Shown here: positions 15,946 to 25,703 of the stretch, one piece after another
How positions within the stretch are numbered: position 1 is the first letter of the stretch
Layout: each line of letters opens with the position of its first letter
NCBI GenBank assembly: GCA_905215475.1
Contig: CAJMPW010000001.1
Location: 372,001-436,000, forward strand
Reading direction: 5' to 3'
DNA from: CAG-103 sp905215475
GTDB taxonomy: Bacteria; Bacillota; Clostridia; Oscillospirales; Oscillospiraceae
Length of the DNA stretch: 64,000 nt
Program-made: the position numbers and the translations under genes
The notes under the pieces: generated by a model
Told to the model about the DNA's origin: nothing
The model's input: the letters and a program-made list of their open reading frames with translations, nothing else
The model's database searches: none

Positions 15946-16608
15946 TCAAGCGGACTGCCGGTCTTTTTTGCTGCCGATGCCGCCGTGCAGGACGAAGCGG
16001 CAAAAGCCGTTGTCCGGGTGCGCGGACACAATGCGGTAAATGAGCAGCGTGATCGCGTAGGCGATCGTGGCTGCGACCAGGCCGACGATCATCGCGCCGA
16101 GCACGTCGGACGGATAGTGCGCCATGAGGTAGTTGCGCGCGATGCCCATCACCGGCACGAACAGGAATGCCCAGTAGCGCGCGGGCTTTTTGCCCGTGAG
16201 CACGAGCGCGGTCACGCCGGCCATTGCGGCCGTCACATGGCCGGAGGGGAAGGAGTATTCGCTCTCGGCATACGCGCCGGCGGCCTGCCACCAGGTGCGG
16301 AAGGGCTTGACCGTCAGCGGGCGCGGCCGGGCGACGAAGTCCTTGAGCCAGAAGTTCGTGATGAGCGCGCCGCAGCACACGGCGCCGAAGATGCACACGC
16401 CCATCTTGCGCGTCTTGGGAAAGAGCATCAGCGCGATGCCGAGCGCGAGGAAGAGGAGCCCCTTCTCACCCAACAGCGTGATGATGTAGCACAGCGGCGT
16501 GAAAACCCCGCCCGCGGCCTCGGCAAGTTTGTGCAGCGCCTGCAAAATGGCGTAGTCATAGCCCGCAAACGCGGTGTTGAGCCACTGCGCGATCGCAGTC
16601 AGTTCCAT
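15946..16608 (-). CDS. PAP2-family membrane phosphatase
   Basis: 220 residues, about six transmembrane helices. The three phosphatase motifs are intact: KDFVARPRP, SFPSGH and RNYLMAHYPSD (with catalytic His residues). Such proteins dephosphorylate undecaprenyl pyrophosphate or phosphatidate outside the membrane; which one applies here is not decidable from sequence. Convergent with the ADH gene. Confidence 0.93.
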   Translation of the reverse strand: MELTAIAQWLNTAFAGYDYAILQALHKLAEAAGGVFTPLCYIITLLGEKGLLFLALGIALMLFPKTRKMGVCIFGAVCCGALITNFWLKDFVARPRPLTVKPFRTWWQAAGAYAESEYSFPSGHVTAAMAGVTALVLTGKKPARYWAFLFVPVMGIARNYLMAHYPSDVLGAMIVGLVAATIAYAITLLIYRIVSAHPDNGFCRFVLHGGIGSKKDRQSA

Positions 16609-16835
16609 AAATAATCACCGTCCGGAATCCAAAAATTGCGGCAGTGCGGCTGAGCGCCTGCCGATGAGCGGCGTCGAAACACGCCGCAGCGTAACTTCGA
16701 CATCATACACCGCCCGCGCGGCTTTTGCAACCTTTGCCGCCGGAACGGAGGGTGAAAGTTTTGGATGAATGTTTTTTATCAAAAACAAAAATGGAACGTT
16801 TTCTGTATTTTGAACCGGTTATTCGGCCACAGGGC

Positions 16836-16864
16836 TTGACTTTGGCGCGGAAAGCCAATATGCT
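16836..16864 (+). promoter_or_regulatory. Promoter for the araM-like gene
   Basis: TTGACT, 17-bp spacer, TATGCT, 42 bp before the start codon. The rest of the 297-bp gap (16609-16835) shows no gene. Confidence 0.7.
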
Positions 16865-16905
16865 GGTAAACGGAAATTCAATCTTTAGATAGGAGCGATT
16901 TTTGC

Positions 16906-18147
16906 ATGATTCTCGATTGCAGCAAGTATGTCGGCCCTTGTAAGTGCGGCCGCGAGCACACCCTGGAGACGAAGAAGGTTGTCGTGGAGTATGACGCGCT
17001 CGATCAGTTCGACCAGTATATGGACGAGGTCGGCCTGACCGGCAAGCGCGCTGTCATCTATGACACGAACACCTACAACCTCCCGACGCTCAAGCATGTG
17101 CGCGCCGATCAGGAGATCGTCCTCAATGCCGAGGGCCTTCACTCCGAGAAGGGGATGATCGAGGACATGATGCGCCAGCTCGACCATCCGGATGTGATCG
17201 TCGCGGTCGGTTCCGGCACGATCATGGACTTCGGCCGCTACCCGGCGTACCAGCTCGGCATCCCGTTCGTCGCCGTGCCGACGCTTGCGAGCTCCGACGG
17301 CTTTACGGCCAACATCTGCTCGATCATCATCGACGGTCAGAAAAAGTCCATCCCCATGCAGGCTGCGGCGCTCGTCGTCTGCGACCTGAACGTGGTCTCC
17401 GGTGCGCCCCTGTGGCTGACCGTGAGCGGCATTTCGGACATTCTGGCAAAGTACATTTCGCTCGCGGACTGGAAGATCGCGCACCTTGTCTCGGGCGAGT
17501 ATTACTGCCCCATGGTCGCCGATCTCGCCGAGGAGGCGCTGACCATTATGCGCAAGGCTGCCGATGATATGGCGGCCGGCGGCAAGCCGGACTTTGAGGC
17601 CATGACCATGGCGCAGATGATCTCCGGCCTGACCATGCAGTTGCTCAACCACTCCCGCGCTGCGTCCGGCGCCGAGCACCTGATGGCGCACCTTGTGGAG
17701 ATGAAGCCGCCGCGCTTTGAAAATGCGCACGGCATGCACGGCCAGTGTGTCGGTGTGGGCACGTACCTGTGTGCGAAGGAGTACCATTACCTTGCCTCGC
17801 TCCCGACGCCGAAGGCCAAGCCCTTCGAGCCCCTGACCCGCGCGTGGGTGGACGAGAAATTCGGCCCCCTCGCCGACGGCATCATGAAGGAGAACGAAAA
17901 CGACGTGCTCGGCACCTTTGATCCGCAGAACATCGTCGACCACTGGGACGAGATCCGCGCCATCATCGCCGAGATCCCCTCGGCCGAGGAGCTTGCCGCC
18001 CTGTGCGAGAAGCTCGGCGCGTTCTACAAGCCCGAGCAGATCGGCATCGACCCGGCTCTGTCGGAGGATATGCTCAGCGTTTCGGCTGCCATCCGCAACC
18101 GCCTGACGCTCATCCGTATGCGCCGCGTGCTCGATTTCGGCGAATAA
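16906..18147 (+). CDS. sn-glycerol-1-phosphate dehydrogenase (AraM/EgsA family)
   Basis: 413 residues. NAD(P)- and metal-dependent reduction of dihydroxyacetone phosphate to sn-glycerol-1-phosphate. Motifs: AVGSGTIMDFGRYPAYQLGI region, PTLASSDGFTANICSI, and the metal-binding His residues in SGAEHLMAHLVE and NAHGMHGQCVGVGT. A Cys-rich N-terminal GPCKCGREH is common in this subfamily. RBS AGGAG ten bases upstream of ATG. Followed by a strong terminator. Confidence 0.92.
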   Translation: MILDCSKYVGPCKCGREHTLETKKVVVEYDALDQFDQYMDEVGLTGKRAVIYDTNTYNLPTLKHVRADQEIVLNAEGLHSEKGMIEDMMRQLDHPDVIVAVGSGTIMDFGRYPAYQLGIPFVAVPTLASSDGFTANICSIIIDGQKKSIPMQAAALVVCDLNVVSGAPLWLTVSGISDILAKYISLADWKIAHLVSGEYYCPMVADLAEEALTIMRKAADDMAAGGKPDFEAMTMAQMISGLTMQLLNHSRAASGAEHLMAHLVEMKPPRFENAHGMHGQCVGVGTYLCAKEYHYLASLPTPKAKPFEPLTRAWVDEKFGPLADGIMKENENDVLGTFDPQNIVDHWDEIRAIIAEIPSAEELAALCEKLGAFYKPEQIGIDPALSEDMLSVSAAIRNRLTLIRMRRVLDFGE

Positions 18148-18161
18148 TTGCATCAGCGTGT

Positions 18162-18199
18162 ATGCGTCCGGAGGCTCTCGCCTCCGGACGCATTTGTTA
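18162..18199 (+). terminator. Terminator after the araM-like gene
   Basis: ATGCGTCCGGAGG, six-base loop, CCTCCGGACGCAT, then TTTGTT. Confidence 0.85.
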
Positions 18200-18212
18200 T
18201 GCCCGTTTTAGC

Positions 18213-18241
18213 TTGTGAAACAAGGCGGATGGTGGTATAAT
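18213..18241 (+). promoter_or_regulatory. Promoter for uvrB
   Basis: TTGTGA, 17-bp spacer, TATAAT. No clear LexA box is seen around it. Confidence 0.75.
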
Positions 18242-18276
18242 ATTCTGATTCTAATTTTGCAAAAGGAGGCCGTGCC

Positions 18277-20238
18277 ATGCCGGATTTTGAAGTCGTTTCG
18301 CCCTACGAACCATCGGGCGACCAGCCCGAGGCGATCGACGCGCTCGTGCAGGGCGTGGAAAACGGCATTGACGAGCAGGTGCTGCTCGGCGTGACCGGCT
18401 CCGGCAAGACGTACACGATGGCCAAGGTCATCGAGCGCGTACAGCGGCCGACGCTCGTGCTCGCGCATAACAAGATCCTCGCGGCGCAGCTTTGCAGCGA
18501 GTTCAAGGAGTTTTTCCCGAACAACGCCGTGGAGTATTTTGTCAGCTACTACGACTACTATCAGCCGGAGGCATACATCCCGCACACGGACACGTTCATC
18601 GAAAAGGACGCCTCCATCAACGATGAGATCGAGCGCCTGCGCCACTCGGCCACGTCGAGCCTGTTTGAGCGGCGGGACGTGATCGTCGTCTCGTCCGTGT
18701 CGTGTATCTACGGTCTCGGCGACCCGATCGACTATGCCAACATGGTCATCTCGCTGCGCACCGGTCAGCAGCGCGACCCGGAGGAGCTCATGCGCAAGCT
18801 CATCGACATCCGCTACGAGCGCAATGACATTGCCTTCGCGCGCAATATGTTCCGCGTCCGCGGCGACACGATCGATATCTACCCGGCCTATTCGTCCGAC
18901 CATGCCGTGCGCGTGGAGTTTTTCGGCGACGAGATCGACCGCATCTCGGACATCAATGTCGTCACCGGCGCGCCCATCCGCACGCTCAGCCACGTGGCAA
19001 TCTATCCCGCGTCGCACTATGTCACGACGCATGAAAAGATGGAGCGTGCCATCGGCGAGATCCGCGCCGAGTGCGATGCGCGCGTGAAAACGTTTGAGCA
19101 GCAGGGCAAGCTCCTTGAGGCGCAGCGCATCCGCCAGCGCACGGACTATGACATTGAGATGATGCAGGAGCTTGGCTACTGCTCCGGCATCGAGAACTAC
19201 TCGCGCATCATTAGCGGCCGCGCCCCCGGCAGCGCACCGATGACGCTGCTGGACTATTTTCCGAAGGATTTTCTGCTCTTTGTCGATGAGAGCCACGTCA
19301 CGCTGCCGCAGGTGCGCGCCATGTACCGCGGCGACCGTGCGCGCAAGGATTCGCTCGTCGAGTACGGCTTCCGCCTGCCGAGCGCGTACGATAACCGTCC
19401 GCTGAAGTTCGAGGAGTTCGAGCAGCGGGTGCATCAGGCCATCTATGTCTCTGCCACGCCGGGCGACTATGAGCGCGAGCACGCGGGGCAGATCGCCGAG
19501 CAGATCATCCGGCCGACCGGTCTGCTCGACCCGCAGATCTTCGTGCGCCCCATCGAGGGGCAGATCGACGATCTCATCGGCGAGATCAACGCCCGCATCG
19601 CCAAAAACGAACGCGCACTCGTGACCACGCTCACAAAGAAGATGGCCGAGGATCTCTCGGCCTACCTCACGAACGCGGGCATCCGCTGCCGGTACCTGCA
19701 CCACGACATCGGCGCGATCGAGCGCATGGAGATCATCCGCGACCTGCGCACGGGCGCGTTTGACGTGCTCGTCGGCATCAACCTCCTGCGTGAGGGACTG
19801 GATCTGCCGGAGGTGTCGCTCGTGGCGATCCTCGATGCGGACAAGGAGGGCTTCCTGCGCAGCGAGACGAGCCTCATCCAGACGATCGGCCGCGCGGCAC
19901 GCAACGCCGAGGGCACGGTCATCATGTACGCGGATAAGGAGACGGCCGCCATGCACGCGGCCATTATGGAGACCAACCGCCGCCGCGCCAAGCAGGCGGC
20001 CTACAACGCCGCGCACGGCATCGTGCCCAGGACGATCGTCAAGGGCGTGCGCGAGCTGCTCGAGATCTCCGGCGACATCGAAGCGCCCAAGCGCGCCGAC
20101 GGCGTGAAGATGACGGAGGCCGAGCGCCGCGCCGAGATCACGCGGCTCGAGGCACAGATGAAGAAGGCGGCCGAAATGCTCGAGTACGAGTATGCCGCCG
20201 TGCTGCGCGACCGGCTCATTGAGCTGCGCGGCCAGTGA
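18277..20238 (+). CDS. uvrB: Excinuclease ABC subunit B
   Basis: 653 residues, the usual length. DNA-damage verification helicase of nucleotide excision repair, partner of UvrA and UvrC. P-loop GVTGSGKT near residue 40, the beta-hairpin YYDYYQPEAYIP, helicase motifs VDESHVTLPQ and NLLREGLDLPEVSL and IQTIGRAARN, and the C-terminal UVR domain (EAERRAEITRLEAQMKKAAE). First gene of a tightly packed run into polA, rimI, tsaD and radC. No uvrA nearby. Confidence 0.98.
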   Translation: MPDFEVVSPYEPSGDQPEAIDALVQGVENGIDEQVLLGVTGSGKTYTMAKVIERVQRPTLVLAHNKILAAQLCSEFKEFFPNNAVEYFVSYYDYYQPEAYIPHTDTFIEKDASINDEIERLRHSATSSLFERRDVIVVSSVSCIYGLGDPIDYANMVISLRTGQQRDPEELMRKLIDIRYERNDIAFARNMFRVRGDTIDIYPAYSSDHAVRVEFFGDEIDRISDINVVTGAPIRTLSHVAIYPASHYVTTHEKMERAIGEIRAECDARVKTFEQQGKLLEAQRIRQRTDYDIEMMQELGYCSGIENYSRIISGRAPGSAPMTLLDYFPKDFLLFVDESHVTLPQVRAMYRGDRARKDSLVEYGFRLPSAYDNRPLKFEEFEQRVHQAIYVSATPGDYEREHAGQIAEQIIRPTGLLDPQIFVRPIEGQIDDLIGEINARIAKNERALVTTLTKKMAEDLSAYLTNAGIRCRYLHHDIGAIERMEIIRDLRTGAFDVLVGINLLREGLDLPEVSLVAILDADKEGFLRSETSLIQTIGRAARNAEGTVIMYADKETAAMHAAIMETNRRRAKQAAYNAAHGIVPRTIVKGVRELLEISGDIEAPKRADGVKMTEAERRAEITRLEAQMKKAAEMLEYEYAAVLRDRLIELRGQ

Positions 20239-20258
20239 CGCGCAAGGAGGACACCTGA

Positions 20259-22811
20259 ATGAAACTCATGATTCTCGACGGCAACAGCATCATCAACCGC
20301 GCCTTTTACGGCATCCGGATGCTCAACGCGCCCGACGGCACGCCGACAAACGCGGTCTACGGCTTTCTGAGCACGTTCCGGCGCGTTTTCGACCTGGCGC
20401 AGCCGCAGGCGGTGTGCGTCGCGTTCGACGTGCACGCCCCCACGTTCCGCCACGAGCAGTATGCGCTCTACAAGGCGCAGCGCAAGCCCATGCCGGAGGA
20501 GCTCGCCGTGCAGATGCCGCTGCTCAAGCAGACGCTCGACTATATGGGCGTGCGGCGGCTGGAGCTGGCCGGCTGGGAGGCCGACGACCTGCTCGGCACG
20601 GTCGCGCGCCGCTGCGAGGCCGCCGGTTGGACGTGCGACGTCGTCACCGGCGATAAGGACAGCCTGCAGCTCATCACCGACAGCACCCATGTCTTTAACG
20701 TCAAGACCCGCATGGGGCAGACGGATACGATCGAATACACGCCCGAGCGCTTTCGGGAAGAGTACGGCTTTGACCCCATCCGCATGATCGACCTCAAGGC
20801 GCTCATGGGCGACAGCTCCGACAACATCCCCGGCGTGCCCGGCATCGGGGAAAAGACGGCGAAGGATCTGCTCGTGCGCTTTGGCACGGTGGCGGACATT
20901 TACCGCGACCTCGATGCGCTGGATATCAAGCCCGGCGTGCGCAAAAAGCTCACCGAAGGGCGCGGGAGCGCGGAGCTCTCGTTCGACCTTGCCACCATCC
21001 GCACGGACGCGCCGCTCGACTTCGCGCTCGAGTCGGCCGTCTGGGATCACGACTACCGGCCGGAGCTGTACGACTGGTTCCGGAGGCTCAACTTCACGTC
21101 GCTGTCGGAAAAATGGGGGCTGCAGCCGGCGGACGGTGTAAGCGCACCGTCGAGCGCGCTGCCGGCCGTGGACGTGGCGGACAGCGCCGCGCTGCGCGCG
21201 CTCGAGCAGGCGGTCGCGGCGGCGCCCTATGTCGCGGTGCTCGCGCCCGACGGGCTCGACACGCTCACGCTCTGCGACGGAAAGGCGTGCTATGCGCTCT
21301 CGTGGGCGCAGCTCGGCGATGATTATAACGCATTTTTGCGCCTGCTGTTTTCTGCGCGCGTGCGCAAGGCGGGGCACAACATCAAAGACCTCATGCGCGC
21401 GCTGCTCGACGAGGGACTGCCGACGGACGGCTTCGTGTTTGACACGGCGCTGGCGGCCTACCTGCTCGATGCCACGGCCGGAAGCTATGACCTGCCGCGC
21501 CTCGCGCAGACGTATCTCGGCGAGGAGCTGCCGGATGTGCAGAGCGTCTGGGCGCTGCAGCCGGTGCTGCACGAAAAAATGGACGCACAGGCCATGCTGC
21601 CGCTCTACACGGACGTTGAGCTGCCGCTGTGCCCGGTGCTGGCGCGCATGGAGCAGGCGGGCTTTCTGGTCGACCGCAAGGCACTGTACGACTTCGGTGA
21701 GAGCCTCACGAGCAGCATCGAGCAGCTCCAGCAGAGCATCTGGGCGCTCGCAGGCGAGCCGTTCAACATCCAGTCGCCGAAGCAGCTTGGCAACGTTCTG
21801 TTCGAGCGGCTCATGCTCCCGGCCGGGAAAAAGACCAAGACCGGCTGGAGCACGAACGCCGCCGTGCTCGACAAGCTGCGCGGCAAGCACCCGATCGTCG
21901 AGCAGATCCTCGATTACCGCACGCTCACAAAGCTCAAGTCCACCTATGCCGACGGGCTGCTCAAGGAGATCTCCGCCGACGGGCGCATCCACACAAACTT
22001 CCAGATGACCGTCACGGCGACGGGGCGCCTGTCGTCGACGGAGCCGAACCTGCAAAACATCCCCGTGCGCCGTGAGCTCGGCGCGCAGATCCGCAAGATG
22101 TTCGTAGCCTCGCCCGGCAAGGTGCTCGTGGACGCGGACTACAGCCAGATCGAGTTGCGCCTGCTCGCGCACATCGCAAACGATGAGACGATGATCGCTG
22201 CCTTCCGCAGCGGGGAGGATATCCACGCCGTCACGGCGTCGCAGGTGTTCGGCGTGCCGCTTGCGGAGGTGACGCCGCTGCAGCGCTCGCACGCGAAGGC
22301 CGTCAATTTCGGCATCGTCTACGGCATCTCGGCCTTCAGCCTTGCGCAGGACATCGGCGTGTTCCAGAATGAGGCCAAGGCGTACATGGACAGCTATTTT
22401 GCCAAGTACCACGGTGTGCGTGACTACATGACGCGCGTCGTCGAGCAGGCCAAGGCGGACGGCTATGTCACGACGCTCTTCGGCCGTCGCCGCGATCTGC
22501 CGGAGCTCAAGTCCTCAAACTTCAACCTCCGCAGCTTTGGCGAGCGTGTGGCGCTCAATATGCCCATTCAGGGCACGGCGGCGGACATCATCAAGGCTGC
22601 CATGGTGCGCGTGGATGCGCGGATGCGCGCGGAAAAGCTGCAGGCGCGGTTGCTGCTGCAGGTGCACGACGAGCTCATCGTCGAGTGCCCCGCGGAGGAG
22701 GCGGAGACGGTCAAGGCCATCCTCGTCGAGGAGATGGAACACGTGGTCGATTACCGCGTACCGCTGCTCGTGGACGCGAAGATCGGCGCAAGCTGGGCGG
22801 AGGCGCACTGA
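20259..22811 (+). CDS. polA: DNA polymerase I
   Basis: 850 residues. N-terminal 5'-3' exonuclease (EADDLLGTVA; GDKDSLQLI; MGDSSDNIPGVPGIGEKTA), a central 3'-5' exonuclease-like domain in which the usual DxE metal site is not apparent (so proofreading is probably lost, as in Bacillus), and the polymerase domain with DYSQIELRLLAHI, the O-helix KAVNFGIVYGIS and LLQVHDELIVE. Starts 20 bases after uvrB and its stop overlaps the rimI start. Confidence 0.98.
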   Translation: MKLMILDGNSIINRAFYGIRMLNAPDGTPTNAVYGFLSTFRRVFDLAQPQAVCVAFDVHAPTFRHEQYALYKAQRKPMPEELAVQMPLLKQTLDYMGVRRLELAGWEADDLLGTVARRCEAAGWTCDVVTGDKDSLQLITDSTHVFNVKTRMGQTDTIEYTPERFREEYGFDPIRMIDLKALMGDSSDNIPGVPGIGEKTAKDLLVRFGTVADIYRDLDALDIKPGVRKKLTEGRGSAELSFDLATIRTDAPLDFALESAVWDHDYRPELYDWFRRLNFTSLSEKWGLQPADGVSAPSSALPAVDVADSAALRALEQAVAAAPYVAVLAPDGLDTLTLCDGKACYALSWAQLGDDYNAFLRLLFSARVRKAGHNIKDLMRALLDEGLPTDGFVFDTALAAYLLDATAGSYDLPRLAQTYLGEELPDVQSVWALQPVLHEKMDAQAMLPLYTDVELPLCPVLARMEQAGFLVDRKALYDFGESLTSSIEQLQQSIWALAGEPFNIQSPKQLGNVLFERLMLPAGKKTKTGWSTNAAVLDKLRGKHPIVEQILDYRTLTKLKSTYADGLLKEISADGRIHTNFQMTVTATGRLSSTEPNLQNIPVRRELGAQIRKMFVASPGKVLVDADYSQIELRLLAHIANDETMIAAFRSGEDIHAVTASQVFGVPLAEVTPLQRSHAKAVNFGIVYGISAFSLAQDIGVFQNEAKAYMDSYFAKYHGVRDYMTRVVEQAKADGYVTTLFGRRRDLPELKSSNFNLRSFGERVALNMPIQGTAADIIKAAMVRVDARMRAEKLQARLLLQVHDELIVECPAEEAETVKAILVEEMEHVVDYRVPLLVDAKIGASWAEAH

Positions 22812-23269
22812 TGGACGTCACGATCTGTGATGCGTGCAGCGCGCATCTGCCGCAGCTTGAGGCGCTTGAGTGCGCGTGCTTTTCCGCGCCGTGGACGCGC
22901 GCGCAGCTGGCGAGTCAGCTGCCGGACGACCGGCACGTGTTTCTCATCGCCGCAGCGGGGGAGACGGTGCTCGGCTACGCAAACTTTCTGCACGTGCTCG
23001 ACGAGGGCGACATCGGAAATGTCGCCGTCGCGCCGGAGTTTCGGCGGCAGGGTGTCGCGGATGCGCTGCTCGAGGCGCTGTGTGCGCGCGCGGCGGCGCT
23101 CGGTCTCGCATTTTTGACCCTGGAGGTGCGCGCATCGAATGCGCCCGCCATCGCGCTGTACCGCAAGCACGGGTTTCAGACCGTCGGTCAGCGCCGCAAT
23201 TACTATCAGAAGCCGGACGAGGATGCACTGCTCATGACCTGGTTCCGGAGAGAGGCGGAGACAATATGA
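22811..23269 (+). CDS. rimI: Ribosomal-protein-alanine N-acetyltransferase
   Basis: 152 residues, GNAT fold: VAVAPEFRRQGVADALLEAL is the acetyl-CoA-binding motif A and EVRASNAPAIALYRKHGFQ is motif B with the RimI-typical RxSN. Acts on the N-terminus of ribosomal protein S18 in the best-known case. Start ATG overlaps the polA stop, and its stop overlaps tsaD (ATGA). Usually a tsaB gene sits with rimI-tsaD; it is not here. Confidence 0.92.
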   Translation: MDVTICDACSAHLPQLEALECACFSAPWTRAQLASQLPDDRHVFLIAAAGETVLGYANFLHVLDEGDIGNVAVAPEFRRQGVADALLEALCARAAALGLAFLTLEVRASNAPAIALYRKHGFQTVGQRRNYYQKPDEDALLMTWFRREAETI

Positions 23270-24294
23270 TTATTCTTGCGATCGAATCTTCCTGTGATGA
23301 AACGGCCGTCGCCCTCGTGCGCGACGGGCGCGAGGTGCTGACCGATCAGGTCTTTTCGCAGGCCGACCTGCACGCCGTCTATGGCGGCGTCGTGCCCGAG
23401 ATCGCGTCGCGCTCGCACGTGGAGGTCATCTCCCAGCTCGCCGACCGTGCGCTGCAGGTGACCGGTCTGAGCCGCGGCGACATTGACGCCGTGGCCGTCA
23501 CGTGCGCGCCGGGGCTCATCGGCGCACTGCTCGTCGGCGTGAACTTTGCCAAGTCCGCCGCGCTCGCGCTTGGCGTGCCGCTCATCCCGGTGCACCATGT
23601 CCGCGGCCACATCGCGGCAAACTACATCGCCTACCCGGAGCTGGAGCCGCCGTTTGTGTGTCTGGCCATCTCTGGCGGCAACACGCTCATCTGTGACGTG
23701 CGCGACTATACGGACCTGCGCATCCTCGGCGCGACGCGCGACGACGCGGCCGGCGAGTGCTTTGACAAGACCGCGCGTGTGCTCGGTCTGCCGTATCCCG
23801 GCGGCAAGCCCATCGACGACCTGTCCAAGACCGGCGACGACCGCAAGTACAAGCTGCCGATCGGCCACGTGGACGGCTGCCCGTATGACATGAGCTTCAG
23901 CGGACTCAAGACCTCTGTCATCAACCTCGCCCACACGGCGGAGCAGAAGGGCGAGCCGCTTGACAAGGCGTCGCTTGCCGCGTCGTTCTGCCGCGCCATG
24001 AGCGAGAGCCTTGTGCCGCGCACGATGGCGGCGGTCCGGGAGCTCGGCTATGACAAGCTCGCCGTGGCGGGCGGCGTCGCGGCAAACTCCCGCATCCGCG
24101 GTGATTTTCAGGCCGCCTGCGATGCGGCCGGTATCCGTCTGTTCGTCCCGCCGCTCAAGCTCTGCGGCGACAATGCCGCCATGATCGGCTGCCAGGCGTA
24201 CTACGAGTACCTGCGCGGCGCGCACGCGGGCAGTGAGCTCAACGCGTGGGCGAACATGGAGATCTCCGAGGTCCCGTTCTATGGGCACGCATGA
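23266..24294 (+). CDS. tsaD: tRNA N6-adenosine threonylcarbamoyltransferase
   Basis: 342 residues. Transfers the threonylcarbamoyl group to A37 of ANN-decoding tRNAs. ESSCDETAVALV at the N-terminus, metal-binding HHVRGH near residue 109, AISGGNT, and the C-terminal GGVAANSRIR. Overlaps rimI by four bases and radC by fourteen. Complete and canonical. Confidence 0.97.
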   Translation: MIILAIESSCDETAVALVRDGREVLTDQVFSQADLHAVYGGVVPEIASRSHVEVISQLADRALQVTGLSRGDIDAVAVTCAPGLIGALLVGVNFAKSAALALGVPLIPVHHVRGHIAANYIAYPELEPPFVCLAISGGNTLICDVRDYTDLRILGATRDDAAGECFDKTARVLGLPYPGGKPIDDLSKTGDDRKYKLPIGHVDGCPYDMSFSGLKTSVINLAHTAEQKGEPLDKASLAASFCRAMSESLVPRTMAAVRELGYDKLAVAGGVAANSRIRGDFQAACDAAGIRLFVPPLKLCGDNAAMIGCQAYYEYLRGAHAGSELNAWANMEISEVPFYGHA

Positions 24295-24952
24295 TGGGCA
24301 TCGCGCCCGCATGAAGGCGCGCTTCGTGCGCTGCGGGCTCGATAATTTCGATGACCACAGCGTGCTCGAGCTGCTGCTGTTTTATGCCGTGCCGCGGCGC
24401 GACGTCAACGAGCTTGCGCACGCGCTGCTGGACCATTTCGGCACGCTTGACGCGGTGTTTGAGGCGAGCTTTGAGGATGTGATGCAGGTGCCCGGCGCGG
24501 GGGAGAACGTGGCGACGCTGCTCACGCTTGTCCCGCAGGTCGGCCGCCGCTATCAGCTGGCCAAGCGCCGCCAGCAGACGATCCTGCGCTCGAGCGAGGA
24601 GGCGGGGCGGTATCTCATGCCGCTGTATCTGTATGAGCGCGCCGAGGTCGTCTACCTCCTGTGTCTGGATGCCAAGGGCGGCCTCATCAGCTGCCGGGAG
24701 GTCGGGCGCGGCGTCGTCAATGCTGCCGAGGTGTCCGTGCGCACCATTGTCGAGACGGCGCTGTCGCAAAAGGCGGTGTCCGTCATCCTCAGCCACAACC
24801 ACGTTGACGCCTATGCGCTGCCATCGCGGGAGGACGAGCTGACGACCAAGCGCGTGCGGGATGCGCTTTTGCTCGTAGGAATCACGCTGGCGGATCATAT
24901 CATCGTCTGCGGCGAGGATTATGTGTCGCTTGCCGACAGCGGTCTGCTCTGA
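24281..24952 (+). CDS. radC: RadC/JAMM-domain DNA repair-like protein
   Basis: 223 residues from ATG 24281, which overlaps tsaD and keeps the MGTHDGHRARMKARF start typical of this clade. N-terminal helix-hairpin-helix (VMQVPGAGENVATLL) and C-terminal JAMM-like MPN+ domain with SHNHVDAYALPSREDE. Molecular role is not settled in the family. Last gene of the uvrB-polA-rimI-tsaD-radC run. Confidence 0.92.
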   Translation: MGTHDGHRARMKARFVRCGLDNFDDHSVLELLLFYAVPRRDVNELAHALLDHFGTLDAVFEASFEDVMQVPGAGENVATLLTLVPQVGRRYQLAKRRQQTILRSSEEAGRYLMPLYLYERAEVVYLLCLDAKGGLISCREVGRGVVNAAEVSVRTIVETALSQKAVSVILSHNHVDAYALPSREDELTTKRVRDALLLVGITLADHIIVCGEDYVSLADSGLL

Positions 24953-25398
24953 ATCATCACCGGCGGTGCAAATCCTGCATTTTATCTGTCAAGCCTTTTT
25001 TCAAATCTCTCGCGTGAGCGAGAGATTTGCATTATGGTAACAAAATTGCTTTTTATGAAATCCACAAAGTCCGTTTCCGGATTTGGCTGTTTTGTGCAAA
25101 AGAGCGGCAACGCATTGAAAACACTGGGATATTTGCGTGTTGAAAACCATGTTGAAAATGTTGATAACTTATAGCAAAGGCAAAACGGACAAAATGTTAT
25201 GTAAACTTCATGTCACGAAAATGTAAGAACTTTGATTTGCACCGCACCCGCAAACGCCTGAAACAGCGCGCGTTTTCGGCGGAGTGTAACAGTGCAAATT
25301 CTGCACAACCGACATGAATCGAAGATAACCGACAAAACGTGCAAAAAAACAACATTTTTTCATGCATGAAAACAAATAGTAATCATCGAACTTTGGTG
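24953..25398. other. Gene-free AT-rich stretch between radC and tRNA-Thr
   Basis: About 445 bp without a credible gene, distinctly AT-rich relative to the flanks. It holds a perfect hairpin at 25002-25029 (CAAATCTCTCGC, GTGA, complement) that has a T-run before rather than after the stem on the plus strand, so it is not a standard terminator for radC. The rest shows no repeat or RNA motif I recognise. Confidence 0.5.
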
Positions 25399-25427
25399 TT
25401 GACATCCGCAGAGACTTGTGATAGAAT
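25399..25427 (+). promoter_or_regulatory. Promoter for tRNA-Thr
   Basis: TTGACA, 17-bp spacer, TAGAAT, 20 bp before the tRNA. Confidence 0.85.
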
Positions 25428-25447
25428 GTGCAAGCTGTTAGAAATTC

Positions 25448-25523
25448 GCTAGTGTAGCTCAGTTGGTAGAGCAGCTGATTCGTAATCAGCAGGTCGTGTG
25501 TTCGAGTCACATCACTAGCTCCA
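25448..25523 (+). tRNA. tRNA-Thr (CGT anticodon)
   Basis: Acceptor GCTAGTG/CACTAGC, anticodon loop TTCGTAA on stem CTGAT/ATCAG, T-arm GTTCGAGTC, discriminator T and encoded CCA. Confidence 0.97.
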
Positions 25524-25526
25524 AAG

Positions 25527-25559
25527 CGCCTTGCGGTCATTTGACCGCAGGGCGTTTTT
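25527..25559 (+). terminator. Terminator after tRNA-Thr
   Basis: CGCCTTGCGGTC, ATTT loop, GACCGCAGGGCG, TTTTT. Confidence 0.9.
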
Positions 25560-25703
25560 GCGTTCCATCCTTGACGCAGTGATCGGGGCGCAGTATAATA
25601 AGTAAGACATACGCAGTATCCGCAGAGCCGTCCGGGACGGCATTTTTGTGCTCTTCGGATTAGATTCCTCTAACTTTCGCACAATATCAGGAGGCACGGT
25701 GCA

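Noticed and set aside
14558..16396. 612-codon minus-strand frame across the ADH and PAP2 genes
   Set aside because: Overlaps a motif-complete dehydrogenase and the PAP2 gene in another frame; composition of a shadow.
20001..22412. 803-codon minus-strand frame across polA
   Set aside because: Antisense shadow of polA; no RBS or motifs.
24953..25398. Riboswitch or small RNA after radC
   Set aside because: Only a single simple hairpin (25002-25029) is visible and no known aptamer core; left as unexplained AT-rich DNA.
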